Notes under the pieces: model-generated
Database searches by the model: none
What the model was told of the DNA's origin: nothing
What the model saw: the letters and a program-made list of their open reading frames with translations, nothing else
Translations under genes and position numbers: made by a program
Source of the DNA: Sinorhizobium chiapasense
Lineage (GTDB): Bacteria > Pseudomonadota > Alphaproteobacteria > Rhizobiales > Rhizobiaceae
Assembly (NCBI RefSeq): GCF_036488675.1
Contig: NZ_CP133148.1
Span: forward strand, 2,604,001-2,668,000
DNA: 64,000 nt
Direction of reading: 5' to 3'
Part shown: one piece after another, positions 53,487-62,426 of the stretch
Numbering within the stretch: the stretch's first letter is position 1
Layout: every line of letters starts with the position of its first letter

Positions 53487-54274
53487 CGCCCATGACCGGA
53501 CCGATCCTCACCCGCCGCGAAGACGGCATTCTCGAAGTCACGATCGACCGGCCGAAGGCGAACGCCATCGACCTGAAGACCAGCCGGGTCATGGGCGAAA
53601 TCTTCCGCGAATTCCGCGACGACCCCGTATTGCGGGTGGCGATCGTCACCGGCGCGGGCGAAAAATTCTTCTGCCCCGGCTGGGACCTCAAGGCCGCCGC
53701 TGACGGTGACGCCGTCGACGGCGACTACGGCGTCGGCGGTTTCGGCGGCATCCAGGAACTGCGCGATCTCAACAAGCCGATCATCGCCGCCGTCAACGGC
53801 ATCTGCTGCGGCGGCGGTCTGGAGATCGCGCTTTCGACCGACATCATCCTTGCTGCCGAACATGCGACCTTCGCGCTGCCGGAAATCCGGTCCGGAACCG
53901 TCGCCGATGCCGCTTCGATCAAATTGCCGAAGCGCATCCCCTACCACATCGCCATGGACATGCTGTTGACCGGACGCTGGCTCGACGTCACCGAGGCGAA
54001 CCGCTGGGGCTTCGTCAACGAGATCCTGCCGGCTAATCGCCTGATGGAACGCGCCTGGGAGCTTGCGCGCCTGCTCGAAAGCGGACCGCCGCTCGTCTAC
54101 GCCGCAATCAAGGAAGTGGTGCGCGAGGCGGAAGGCCGCGACTTCCAGACGACGATGAACAAGATCACCCGCCGGCAGTTCAAGACGGTCGACATCCTCT
54201 ATTCGAGCGAGGACCAGTTCGAAGGAGCACGTGCCTTCGCCGAGAAGCGCCATCCCGTCTGGAAGGGGCGCTGA
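53483..54274 (+). CDS. Enoyl-CoA hydratase/isomerase (CaiD-like)
   Basis: A protein of about 263 aa with the crotonase fold. It shows VTIDRPKANAIDLKTSRVM, the oxyanion loop GAGEKFFCPGWDLKAA, AAVNGICCGGGLEIALSTDII and LPEIRSGTVADAASIKLPKR. Start 53483 overlaps the synthetase stop (ATGA) but sits close to GGAGG; ATG 53492 is an equal alternative. It probably hydrates crotonobetainyl-CoA to carnitinyl-CoA, completing a route feeding carnitine dehydrogenase. Confidence 0.86.
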   Translation: MTPMTGPILTRREDGILEVTIDRPKANAIDLKTSRVMGEIFREFRDDPVLRVAIVTGAGEKFFCPGWDLKAAADGDAVDGDYGVGGFGGIQELRDLNKPIIAAVNGICCGGGLEIALSTDIILAAEHATFALPEIRSGTVADAASIKLPKRIPYHIAMDMLLTGRWLDVTEANRWGFVNEILPANRLMERAWELARLLESGPPLVYAAIKEVVREAEGRDFQTTMNKITRRQFKTVDILYSSEDQFEGARAFAEKRHPVWKGR

Positions 54275-54603
54275 GACGATACGGCCGCCGATGGCCGTGT
54301 GATTTCCAGCCGGCGAGAACCGGCATTCGACGTGGCATGCCGCGAGCACCGGCGCATGCGGGAATACCGCTCATCCATAGGCTCGGCTTATGGAAAAGAT
54401 TTACAATTTAGGACGTTACAAGCCTGCTTCGAACGACTAGCCTTATGGATCGGAACAGCTGTATCGCCACCGCAGATCGCAAGGGAAGGAGAAAACAGAC
54501 GACATCACGCAAGCTTTGAAACCATTTCAGACGATGGTGATACGCAACAGTCTCTACCAATCACAACAAACGGCGAATGCCGACGTAAGAAGGGAACAGG
54601 GGA
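54275..54603 (+). other. Gene-free 329 bp leader before the peptide-type ABC operon
   Basis: No convincing reading frame, RNA structure or repeat family copy is seen. The stretch from about 54390 is richer in A/T than its surroundings and likely holds the promoter of the binding-protein gene at 54604. It ends in a good ribosome-binding site (GGGAACAGGGGA). Confidence 0.5.
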
Positions 54604-56193
54604 ATGAGCGATTACAAAGACTATCTGACACGACAGGTCATGCTGGGCAAAATGAACCGGCGTGAGTTTCTCGGACGCGCGGCCGCTTTCGGCATCGCCG
54701 CTTCGACCGCCGGCACGCTTTTTGCAACGAGTGCCGCGGCGCAGGAGCCGAAGCGCGGCGGGCACCTGAAGCTCGGCCTCGAAGGCGCAGCTGCGACCGA
54801 CTCGAGGGATCCGGCAAAGGCTCTCTCGCAATTCATGTTTGTCGTCGGCCGCAACTGGGGCGACATGCTTGTCGAGAGCCATCCGACGACCGGTGCGCCA
54901 GTTCCGGCACTCGCCGAATCCTGGGAGCCGTCTGCTGATGCCGCTACCTGGACCTTCACGATCCGCAAGGGCGTCAAGTTCCATGACGGCAAGGAACTGA
55001 CGGTCGACGACGTGATCAAGACCCTGCAGCGCCACACCGACGACAAGTCGGAATCGGGCGCGCTCGGCGTGATGAAGTCGATCACGGGCATCAAGGCGGA
55101 TGGCGACAAGCTGGTGCTGACGCTCACCGAAGGCAACGCCGATCTGCCGCTGCTGCTTTCCGACTATCACCTCATCATTCAGCCGAACGGCGGCCTCGAC
55201 AACCCGGACGCGATGATCGGCACCGGTCCGTACAAGGTGGCGAGCTTCGAACCCGGCGTGCGCGCCACTTTCGAAAAGAATGCCGACGACTGGCGGACGG
55301 ATCGAGGCTATGTGGACTCGATCGAGCTGATCGCCATGAATGACGCGACCGCGCGTATCGCGGCGCTTTCCTCCGGTCAGGTACACTACATCAACCGCGT
55401 CGATCCGAAGACGGTCGCCCTTCTGAAACGGGCACCCACCGTTGAGATTCTCAACACGTCGGGTCGTGGCCATTACGTCTTCATCATGCATTGCAACACC
55501 GCGCCGTTCGACAACAACGATCTGCGCATGGCGCTGAAATTCGCGATGGATCGCGAGACCATGGTCCAGCGCATCCTCGGCGGCTACGGCAAGGTCGGCA
55601 ACGACTTCCCGATTAACGACACCTACGCACTCTTCCCGGAAGGGATCGAGCAGCGCGCCTATGATCCCGACAAGGCCGCCTTCCACTACAAGAAATCCGG
55701 ACATAGCGGCCCAGTCCTGCTGCGTACGTCCGATGTCGCGTTCCCGGGCGCCGTTGATGCCGCTGTTCTCTATCAGGAGAGCGCCAAGAAGGCCGGCATC
55801 GAGATCGAGGTCAAGCGCGAGCCGGGCGACGGTTACTGGACCAACGTCTGGAACGTGCAGCCCTTCTCGACCTCCTACTGGGGCGGCCGTCCGACCCAGG
55901 ACCAGATGTATTCGACCGCCTACCTCTCGAACGCCGACTGGAACGACACCCGCTTCCAGCGTCCGGATTTCGACAAGCTCCTGCTCGAAGCCCGCTCCGA
56001 GCTCGACGAGGCCAAGCGCAAGGACATGTACCGCACCATGGCAATGATGGTGCGTGACGAGGGCGGCCTGATCTTGCCGATGTTCAACGACTTTGTGAAC
56101 GCCGCGACCAAGCAGGTAAAGGGTTACGTGCACGACATCGGCAACGACATGTCGAACGGCTATGTCGCAACGCGCGTGTGGCTGGACGCCTGA
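54604..56193 (+). CDS. Peptide/opine-type ABC substrate-binding protein 1 (Tat signal)
   Basis: A 529 aa SBP_bac_5 (DppA/OppA-like) periplasmic protein. The Tat signal is NRREFLGRAAAFGIAASTAG, ending near TSAAAQEP. The mature protein has KFHDGKELTVDDVIKTLQRH, NGGLDNPDAMIGTGPYKV and MHCNTAPFDNNDLRMALKFA. It heads the operon and overlaps the permease start (TGATG). A paralogue lies at 60755-62344. The neighbouring carnitine island makes a betaine ligand possible. Confidence 0.9.
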   Translation: MSDYKDYLTRQVMLGKMNRREFLGRAAAFGIAASTAGTLFATSAAAQEPKRGGHLKLGLEGAAATDSRDPAKALSQFMFVVGRNWGDMLVESHPTTGAPVPALAESWEPSADAATWTFTIRKGVKFHDGKELTVDDVIKTLQRHTDDKSESGALGVMKSITGIKADGDKLVLTLTEGNADLPLLLSDYHLIIQPNGGLDNPDAMIGTGPYKVASFEPGVRATFEKNADDWRTDRGYVDSIELIAMNDATARIAALSSGQVHYINRVDPKTVALLKRAPTVEILNTSGRGHYVFIMHCNTAPFDNNDLRMALKFAMDRETMVQRILGGYGKVGNDFPINDTYALFPEGIEQRAYDPDKAAFHYKKSGHSGPVLLRTSDVAFPGAVDAAVLYQESAKKAGIEIEVKREPGDGYWTNVWNVQPFSTSYWGGRPTQDQMYSTAYLSNADWNDTRFQRPDFDKLLLEARSELDEAKRKDMYRTMAMMVRDEGGLILPMFNDFVNAATKQVKGYVHDIGNDMSNGYVATRVWLDA

Positions 56194-57296
56194 TGATGGA
56201 AAGCGGACCAATGACTGGTCCGGTTCCGACGGATGGGACCGCGGGTGAGCCCCCGCGGTCTGCCGACCTTTCCGGAGTACCAGCAAAACCCAATCCCACC
56301 GGCGAGATCGGTGGCACCTTCTGGCGGCGTTTCGTCTTTCGCCGTCCTCTCGCGGCGCTGATCCTTCAGCGCCTCGGCTTGAGCGTTGGCTTGCTTTTCG
56401 CCGTGTCGCTGATGATCTTCGGCGGCATCGAAGCCTTGCCCGGCGATTTCGCCACCACCTATCTCGGCCAGTCGGCGACACCGCAGGCGGTCGAAAACAT
56501 CCGCAAGGACCTCGGCCTCGATCGCCCCTGGAGCGAACGCTACCTCAACTGGCTCGGCGGCGCCGTCCAGGGTGATTTCGGCACCTCCTGGGCCAGCAAG
56601 AACTCGGTCAGCGAGCAGATCGGCAATCGGCTCGGCAATTCGCTCTTCCTCGCGTTTTTCGCCGCGCTCATCTCCGTGCCGCTCGCCGTCGGGCTCGGCA
56701 TGCTGGCGGTGCAGTTCCGCAACCGAATGCCGGACAAGATCATCAACGTGATATCGCTTGCGGCGATCTCGCTGCCGGAATTCTTCATCGGCTATCTGCT
56801 CATCATGTTCTTCGCCGTCCAATGGGGCGTCGCCACCTTCCCGGCCACGGTCTATGCCAGCATGAGCTTCACCGAACGGCTTTCGGCGATCGCGCTTCCG
56901 GTCGCGACCCTCGTCCTCGTCGTTCTTGCCCATATGATGCGCATGACGCGGGCGGCGATCCTCAACGTCATGTCGTCGGCCTATGTCGAGACCGCCGAAC
57001 TCAAGGGGCTCAGCACGTTCCGCATCATCGCCCGCCACGCCGCCCCCAACGCCGTGGCCCCGGTCATCAATGTCATCGCGCTGAACCTGGCCTATCTCGT
57101 CGTCGGCGTCGTCGTTGTCGAAGTGGTCTTCGTCTATCCGGGGATGGGGCAATACATGGTGGATGCGGTGACCGTGCGTGACATGCCGGTCGTCCAGGCC
57201 TGCGGCCTGATCTTTGCGGCCTTCTACATCTTCCTCAACATGGCGGCAGACATTCTCGCCATTCTCGCCAACCCGCGACTGAGGCACCCGCGATGA
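56193..57296 (+). CDS. ABC transporter permease (DppB/OppB type)
   Basis: A protein of about 367 aa with an unusual hydrophilic, Pro/Gly-rich N-terminal tail of some 50 residues before the DppB-like core (LILQRLGLSVGLLFAVSLMIFGGIEALPGDF). It has about six helices and the EAA loop YVETAELKGLSTFRIIARHAAPNAV. ATG 56193 overlaps the upstream stop; ATG 56196 and 56211 are alternatives. It overlaps the next permease by 4 bp. Confidence 0.88.
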   Translation: MMESGPMTGPVPTDGTAGEPPRSADLSGVPAKPNPTGEIGGTFWRRFVFRRPLAALILQRLGLSVGLLFAVSLMIFGGIEALPGDFATTYLGQSATPQAVENIRKDLGLDRPWSERYLNWLGGAVQGDFGTSWASKNSVSEQIGNRLGNSLFLAFFAALISVPLAVGLGMLAVQFRNRMPDKIINVISLAAISLPEFFIGYLLIMFFAVQWGVATFPATVYASMSFTERLSAIALPVATLVLVVLAHMMRMTRAAILNVMSSAYVETAELKGLSTFRIIARHAAPNAVAPVINVIALNLAYLVVGVVVVEVVFVYPGMGQYMVDAVTVRDMPVVQACGLIFAAFYIFLNMAADILAILANPRLRHPR

Positions 57297-58120
57297 ACCT
57301 GAGATCTATCCCCTTGAGCGCTTGGGTCGGCATCGCGGGCATCGCGATCGCCATTCTCTGCGCGATTTTCGCCCCGGTGATCGCGCCCTATGGCGAGCGG
57401 GATGTCGTCGGCGATATCTGGCTTCCGGCCGGCGGCGACTTCCTGCTCGGCACCGACAATCTCGGGCGCGACCTGCTCTCGCGCCTGATCTATGGCGCCC
57501 GCACCACCATCCTCGTCGCGCTGGCGGCAACCGTGCTCTCCTTCGCGCTCGGCATGATCCTGAGTTTTGCCGCCGCGGTCATGGGCGGTTTCGTTGACCA
57601 GCTCTTCTCGCGCTTCAACGATCTGATGATGGCGATTCCGACGCTGATCTTCGCTCTCGTCGTGCTCGCGGTGTTGCCGCAGCATCTCTGGATCCTGATC
57701 CTGGTGATGGCGGTGCTCGATTCCACCCGCGTGTTCCGCATCGGCCGTGCCGTCGCGCTCGACGTGGCGGTGATGGAGTTCGTCGAGGCGGCCCGGCTGC
57801 GGGGCGAAGGCTCGCTCTGGATCATCTTCCGCGAGATCTTGCCGAACACGCTGTCGCCTCTCTTGGCCGAATTCGGCCTGCGCTTTGCGTTCTCGATCCT
57901 GTTCCTCTCCACCCTCTCCTTCCTCGGCCTCGGTATTCAGCCGCCGGCCGCCGACTGGGGCGGCATGGTCAAGGACAACAAGGACGGCATCATCTTCGGC
58001 ATTTCGGCGGCGCTCGTGCCGGGTGCGGCGATCGCGACACTCGCCATCTGTGTCAACCTCGTCGTCGACTGGCTGATGAAGCGGACCTCGAGCCTGAAAG
58101 GAGGGCGCGGCGATGCCTGA
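57293..58120 (+). CDS. ABC transporter permease (DppC/OppC type)
   Basis: A 275 aa inner-membrane subunit. The typical DppC features are PYGERDVVGDIWLPAGGDFL, LLGTDNLGRDLLSRLIYGAR and the EAA loop VEAARLRGEGSLWIIFREILPN. It overlaps the permease before it by 4 bp (ATGA) and the ATPase gene after it by 8 bp. Confidence 0.9.
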   Translation: MNLRSIPLSAWVGIAGIAIAILCAIFAPVIAPYGERDVVGDIWLPAGGDFLLGTDNLGRDLLSRLIYGARTTILVALAATVLSFALGMILSFAAAVMGGFVDQLFSRFNDLMMAIPTLIFALVVLAVLPQHLWILILVMAVLDSTRVFRIGRAVALDVAVMEFVEAARLRGEGSLWIIFREILPNTLSPLLAEFGLRFAFSILFLSTLSFLGLGIQPPAADWGGMVKDNKDGIIFGISAALVPGAAIATLAICVNLVVDWLMKRTSSLKGGRGDA

Positions 58121-59744
58121 GCTTCTTTCCGTCAAAAACCTGAAGATCGAGGCGACAAGCTATCCGCCGGGCGAACCGCCCAAGGTCGTGACCCTGGTCG
58201 AAGGCGTTTCTTTCGACTTGCAGAAAGGCAAGGTGCTCGGTCTCATCGGCGAGTCGGGCGCCGGCAAGTCAACGATCGGCCTCTCGGCACTGGCCTATGG
58301 CCGCGGCGGCTGCCGCATCATCGGCGGCGAGGTGCTGCTCAATGGCCGCGACATCCTGAAGCTCGACCGTTCCGGGATCAACTCGGTGCGCGGCGCCCAG
58401 GTCTGCTATGTGGCGCAATCCGCGGCGGCTGCCTTCAACCCGGCCCACAAGCTCGGCGACCAGGTCATCGAGGCCTCGCTCCGGCACGGCATCATGACGC
58501 GGGATGAGGCCGAGAAACGTGCACTTTATCTCTTCCGGGTACTTGGCCTCCCCAATCCGGAAGCCTTCGGCGACCGCTTCCCCCACCAGGTTTCGGGCGG
58601 CCAGTTGCAGCGCGCCATGACCGCCATGGCGCTCTGCCCCAACCCGCAACTGATCGTCTTTGATGAACCGACGACCGCGCTTGACGTCACCACCCAGATC
58701 GACGTGCTTGCGGCGATCAAGCACGCGATCGAGGAAACGCATACGGCGGCGCTCTACATCACCCACGATCTCGCTGTGGTGGCGCAGGTGTCCGACGACA
58801 TCATGGTGTTGCGCCATGGCAAGACCGTCGAATACGGCACGACCAAGCAGGTGATCGAGGCACCGGCGGAAGACTATACCCGAGCCCTCGTCAGCGTCCG
58901 CCAGACGAAACGCGACGAGGCGACCGACCAGTCGGGCGCGCTCCTAAAGATCGAGGGCATCCATGCCGGCTATGCCAATGGCTTCAAGGTACTGCACGAC
59001 GTATCGATGCATCTGCCGAAGGGCCAGACGCTGGCAATCGTCGGAGAGTCCGGCTCCGGCAAATCGACGCTCGCCCGCGTTATCACCGGACTCTTGCCGC
59101 CGAGCGAGGGCCGGATCACCTTCGAAGGCAAGGAGCTGCCGAAAGCTTTGAAGGGCCGGACGAATGACGAGTTGCGCCGCATCCAGATGATCTACCAGAT
59201 GGCGGATACGGCAATGAACCCGCGCCAGACGGTGCGCAATATCATCGGCCGACCGCTCTCCTTCTACTTCGGCATGCACGGCGCCCAGAAGACCGAGCGG
59301 GTCAGGGAATTGCTCGACCAGATCGAGATGGGACCACGTTTCCTCGACCGCTACCCGGCCGAGCTTTCCGGTGGCCAGAAGCAGCGCGTCGCTATCGCCC
59401 GGGCGCTCGCCGCCAGGCCGGAACTCATCCTCTGCGACGAGCCGACCTCGGCGCTCGACCCGTTGGTGGCCGAAGGCATCCTGAATCTGCTTCTCAGGCT
59501 TCAGGAGGAAACCGCTGTTTCCTATGTCTTTATCACCCACGACATTGCCATCGTCCGAGCCATTGCCGACAGCGTCGCGGTCATGCACCGCGGTCGCCTG
59601 GTGCGCTTCGGGCCGAAGTCGAAGGTGCTCTCGCCACCCTTCGACGACTATACCGACCTGCTCTTGAAGTCGGTGCCGGAGATGGAAATCGGCTGGCTGG
59701 AAAAGGTGCTGAAGACGCGGCGCATGGAGAGCGCCGGCAATTGA
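58113..59744 (+). CDS. Fused double ATPase of the peptide-type ABC importer (DppD-DppF)
   Basis: A 543 aa protein with two complete ABC ATPase domains. Domain 1 has GESGAGKST (about 49-57), QVSGGQLQRAMTAMAL and VFDEPTTALDVTTQ. Domain 2 has GESGSGKST (about 310-318), LSGGQKQRVAIARAL and CDEPTSALDPLV. Each is usually a separate gene (DppD, DppF) in E. coli; the fused form resembles GsiA/YejF. Sugar-independent peptide-type import is the role. Last gene of the operon. Confidence 0.92.
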   Translation: MPELLSVKNLKIEATSYPPGEPPKVVTLVEGVSFDLQKGKVLGLIGESGAGKSTIGLSALAYGRGGCRIIGGEVLLNGRDILKLDRSGINSVRGAQVCYVAQSAAAAFNPAHKLGDQVIEASLRHGIMTRDEAEKRALYLFRVLGLPNPEAFGDRFPHQVSGGQLQRAMTAMALCPNPQLIVFDEPTTALDVTTQIDVLAAIKHAIEETHTAALYITHDLAVVAQVSDDIMVLRHGKTVEYGTTKQVIEAPAEDYTRALVSVRQTKRDEATDQSGALLKIEGIHAGYANGFKVLHDVSMHLPKGQTLAIVGESGSGKSTLARVITGLLPPSEGRITFEGKELPKALKGRTNDELRRIQMIYQMADTAMNPRQTVRNIIGRPLSFYFGMHGAQKTERVRELLDQIEMGPRFLDRYPAELSGGQKQRVAIARALAARPELILCDEPTSALDPLVAEGILNLLLRLQEETAVSYVFITHDIAIVRAIADSVAVMHRGRLVRFGPKSKVLSPPFDDYTDLLLKSVPEMEIGWLEKVLKTRRMESAGN

Positions 59745-59751
59745 TCGAGCG

Positions 59752-59774
59752 CCTCTCCCTGCCGCGGGGAGAGG
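59752..59774 (+). terminator. Hairpin after the ABC operon
   Basis: CCTCTCCC (59752-59759) pairs with GGGGAGAGG (59766-59774) over a short loop, 8 bp after the stop codon. No T run follows, so this is a hairpin of the repeat family that may double as 3' end. Confidence 0.5.
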
Positions 59775-59832
59775 GGGCCCATACAGGCTCTGTCCGCAGG
59801 CCGAAGACCGCTCTTCCTCCCTGCCGGCCGGC

Positions 59833-60627
59833 TCAATAGTCGGTCGGCACCGTCAGCACCTCGGCCGCCGGCGTCTCGAGAAAGCTCCTGACTGTCGAGG
59901 GCAATTGCCGAGATCCGAAGGCGAGCACGCCGCAACGCCCCAGCATCTGACGGATATCCGGCTCCTGTCCGATATGACGCCAGATCATGCGCGATGCGTA
60001 GGGCTGGTTTTCCTTGCGCCAGGAAACGCCCATGGTCGTGCCCCGGAGGTAGACGCGCTGATGCAATTCGAACGGCATCAGGATCGTTTGCGAAAGCATC
60101 GGCGCCCGACCGACGCTGCGTTCCGTGATGAAGATGCGGTTTCGCCAGAAGGTTGCGAGCCCGACATATTTTGAGAACTGCCGGATTTCGTTTGCGGCAT
60201 CGCGGATGCGCTCGATCGATTTCACGCGGACGGAGCCGCTCTCCTCGTATATCCGCGTGCAGGAGCAGACAACGAGGCCCGGCCAGGACGGCGAAGTGTG
60301 ATAGGTCTGGTAGTAGCCCAGGTGTCGCCTGAGGGCCGAGATATCGCCAGGAAAGCCTTCGAACAGCAATCTCGCTTCGGAGCGATCGCGGTCGGGACGC
60401 GTCATCCGCGCCTCGAACAATTTCGGCGAAAGCGAAAAATCCTGCGTCGAAAGCCCGAAGAACGTCGCGATCCGCGCGACATTGTGCGGCGACGGCCGCG
60501 CCTCGCCGTTGATGTAGCGGTTGAACTGCTGGCGGTTGATGCCGATTTCGCGGCAGATCTGCGAGATCGAACGCCGGGTCGCGCAGGCGAAACGCAAATT
60601 AGTGGTGAACGTATCGTCCTGCTGCAC
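59833..60627 (-). CDS. HTH (Cro/XRE-like) transcriptional regulator
   Basis: A 264 aa protein. An N-terminal HTH lies at about 15-60 (RSISQICREIGINRQQFNRYINGEARPSPHNVARIATFFGL). The remaining 200 residues match no sensor domain I can name. It lies between the ABC operon and the second binding-protein gene and diverges from the latter; its promoter region holds 10 bp period repeats. It probably regulates the paralogous binding protein and its own gene. Confidence 0.83.
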   Translation of the reverse strand: MQQDDTFTTNLRFACATRRSISQICREIGINRQQFNRYINGEARPSPHNVARIATFFGLSTQDFSLSPKLFEARMTRPDRDRSEARLLFEGFPGDISALRRHLGYYQTYHTSPSWPGLVVCSCTRIYEESGSVRVKSIERIRDAANEIRQFSKYVGLATFWRNRIFITERSVGRAPMLSQTILMPFELHQRVYLRGTTMGVSWRKENQPYASRMIWRHIGQEPDIRQMLGRCGVLAFGSRQLPSTVRSFLETPAAEVLTVPTDY

Positions 60628-60657
60628 ATCAGGCTCCTGAATTCTTTGCCTTCAGGC

Positions 60658-60706
60658 AGCGTAAACTAGCGTCAATCAGCGTCAAGTCGCGAAATTGTGT
60701 CGCGTC
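60658..60706. promoter_or_regulatory. AGCGT repeats with 10 bp period in the XRE/binding-protein divergent promoter
   Basis: AGCGT occurs at 60658-60662, 60668-60672 and 60678-60682, exactly 10 bp apart; the last two extend to AGCGTCAA. A TCGCG direct repeat follows (about 60687-60691 and 60700-60704). Same-face helical spacing suits tandem binding of the XRE-type regulator. Confidence 0.55.
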
Positions 60707-60754
60707 AGGTAGGCGCTAGGTTTTCGTCAAACAACACACAAAGGGAACCCGGAA

Positions 60755-62344
60755 ATGACGGAATTCACGAAGCGTCCCGACGGCCTTATCGCCCCGACTG
60801 GCATCAACCGCCGCGGCTTTCTCGCAGGCACGGCAGCGCTGGGTTTCGGCGCCGGCCTCGGTGGCACCATGCTGCCGGGCAAGGCCCAGGCACAGGAACC
60901 TAAACGCGGCGGCCACCTGAAGCTCGGACTCAAAGGCGGCGCGACAACGGATTCCCTCGATCCAGCCGCCTATACCGGCTCCGTCTCCTTCGTGATCGGC
61001 CATCTCTGGGGCGACAAGCTCGTCGAATCCGATCCGGTGACTGGCGCGCCTCTGCCCTCGATCGCCTCGTCCTGGGAGCCATCCGCGGGTGCTTCGGTCT
61101 GGACCTTCAAGATCCGCAACGACATCGCCTTCCATGACGGCAACAAGCTGACGGTCGCCGACGTCGTCGCGACATTGAAGCGACACTCCGACGAGGGCTC
61201 CAAGTCGGGCGCGCTCGGCCTGATGCGGTCGATCAAGACGATCGAAGAAAAGGCCGGCGATCTCGTTCTGACGCTCACGGAAGGCAATGCGGACTTGCCG
61301 CTGCTGCTCACCGATTACCACCTGATCATCCAGCCTGGCGGTGGTGTCGAAGATCCTGCCTCCACGATCGGAACGGGACCGTACAAGCTCGTAAACTATG
61401 AGGCCGGCATCCGCGCGACCTTCGAGAAGAACGCCGCCGACTGGCGCTCGGATCGCGGCTTTGTCGACAGCGTCGAGATCATCGTCATGAACGATAACTC
61501 CGCGCGAATCGCGGCCCTTTCCTCGGGCCAGGTGCATTTCATCAACAACGTCGACCCCAAGACCGTATCGCTTCTCAAGCGCGCCCCTCGCGTCCAGATC
61601 CTTCAGACGCCAGGCAAGGGCTTCTACAGCTTCCTGATGCATTGCAACACGGCGCCCTTCGACAACAACGATCTCAGGCTGGCGCTGAAATACGCGATCG
61701 ATCGGCAGGCCATTCTGGATCGCGCCGTCGGCGGCTACGGCAAGCTCGGCAACGACTATCCGGTCAACGAAAACTACGCGCTCGCGCCGACGGGCATCGA
61801 GCAGCGCGTCTACGATCCGGACAAGGCGGCCTTCCATTACAAGAAATCCGGTCATGACAGACCGATCCTGCTGCGCACCTCCGATGCCGCCTTCCCAGGC
61901 GCCGTCGACGCGGCGGTTCTCTTCCAGGAAAGCGCCCGCAAGGCTGGCATCGAACTGGAAATCAGACGCGAACCGGAGGACGGCTATTGGACCAATGTCT
62001 GGAACGTCCAGCCATTCTCCGCCTCCTATTGGGGTGGGCGCCCGACACAGGATTCCCGCTACTCTACCTCCTACCTCTCGAGCGCGGAATGGAACGACAC
62101 GCGCTTCAAGCGCGAGGATTTCGACAAGCTCTTGTTGCAGGCACGCTCCGAACTTGACGAGGCAAAACGCAAGGAACTCTATCGTACGATGGCGGTTATG
62201 GTGCGCGACGAAGGCGGCCTGATCCTGCCCGTCTTCAACGACTACGTGAACGCCGCCTCCGCCTCGCTGAAGGGCTTTGTGCACGACATCGGCAACGACC
62301 TTTCGAACGGCTATGTGGGAAGCCGCGTCTGGTTCGACAGCTAA
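60755..62344 (+). CDS. Peptide/opine-type ABC substrate-binding protein 2 (paralogue)
   Basis: A 529 aa SBP_bac_5 protein, the same length as the one at 54604 and alike over nearly its whole mature length (for example KRGGHLKLGL, WTNVWNVQPF, MHCNTAPFDNNDLR, YVNAAS versus FVNAAT). The Tat signal is INRRGFLAGTAALGFGAGL. No permease or ATPase genes follow, so it likely shares the channel at 56193-59744. A good GGGAACCCGGAA site precedes ATG 60755. Ligand unknown. Confidence 0.9.
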   Translation: MTEFTKRPDGLIAPTGINRRGFLAGTAALGFGAGLGGTMLPGKAQAQEPKRGGHLKLGLKGGATTDSLDPAAYTGSVSFVIGHLWGDKLVESDPVTGAPLPSIASSWEPSAGASVWTFKIRNDIAFHDGNKLTVADVVATLKRHSDEGSKSGALGLMRSIKTIEEKAGDLVLTLTEGNADLPLLLTDYHLIIQPGGGVEDPASTIGTGPYKLVNYEAGIRATFEKNAADWRSDRGFVDSVEIIVMNDNSARIAALSSGQVHFINNVDPKTVSLLKRAPRVQILQTPGKGFYSFLMHCNTAPFDNNDLRLALKYAIDRQAILDRAVGGYGKLGNDYPVNENYALAPTGIEQRVYDPDKAAFHYKKSGHDRPILLRTSDAAFPGAVDAAVLFQESARKAGIELEIRREPEDGYWTNVWNVQPFSASYWGGRPTQDSRYSTSYLSSAEWNDTRFKREDFDKLLLQARSELDEAKRKELYRTMAVMVRDEGGLILPVFNDYVNAASASLKGFVHDIGNDLSNGYVGSRVWFDS

Positions 62345-62362
62345 AGCGGAACAGGGAAAAGT

Positions 62363-62382
62363 GCGGGCGGTTTTCCGCCCGC
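62363..62382 (+). terminator. GC-rich hairpin after binding protein 2
   Basis: GCGGGCGG (62363-62370), loop TTTT, CCGCCCGC (62375-62382), 19 bp after the stop codon. No T run follows; it may act as an attenuator or processing hairpin before the hydrolase gene. Confidence 0.55.
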
Positions 62383-62426
62383 ATCCCGCGCTCTAATAGT
62401 CAGGCATGGATCGGGAGGTAGGCAAT

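Noticed and set aside
54299..54607. 102 aa reading frame in the leader of the peptide-type ABC operon
   Set aside because: It overlaps the binding-protein start, has no recognisable domain and no good ribosome-binding site.
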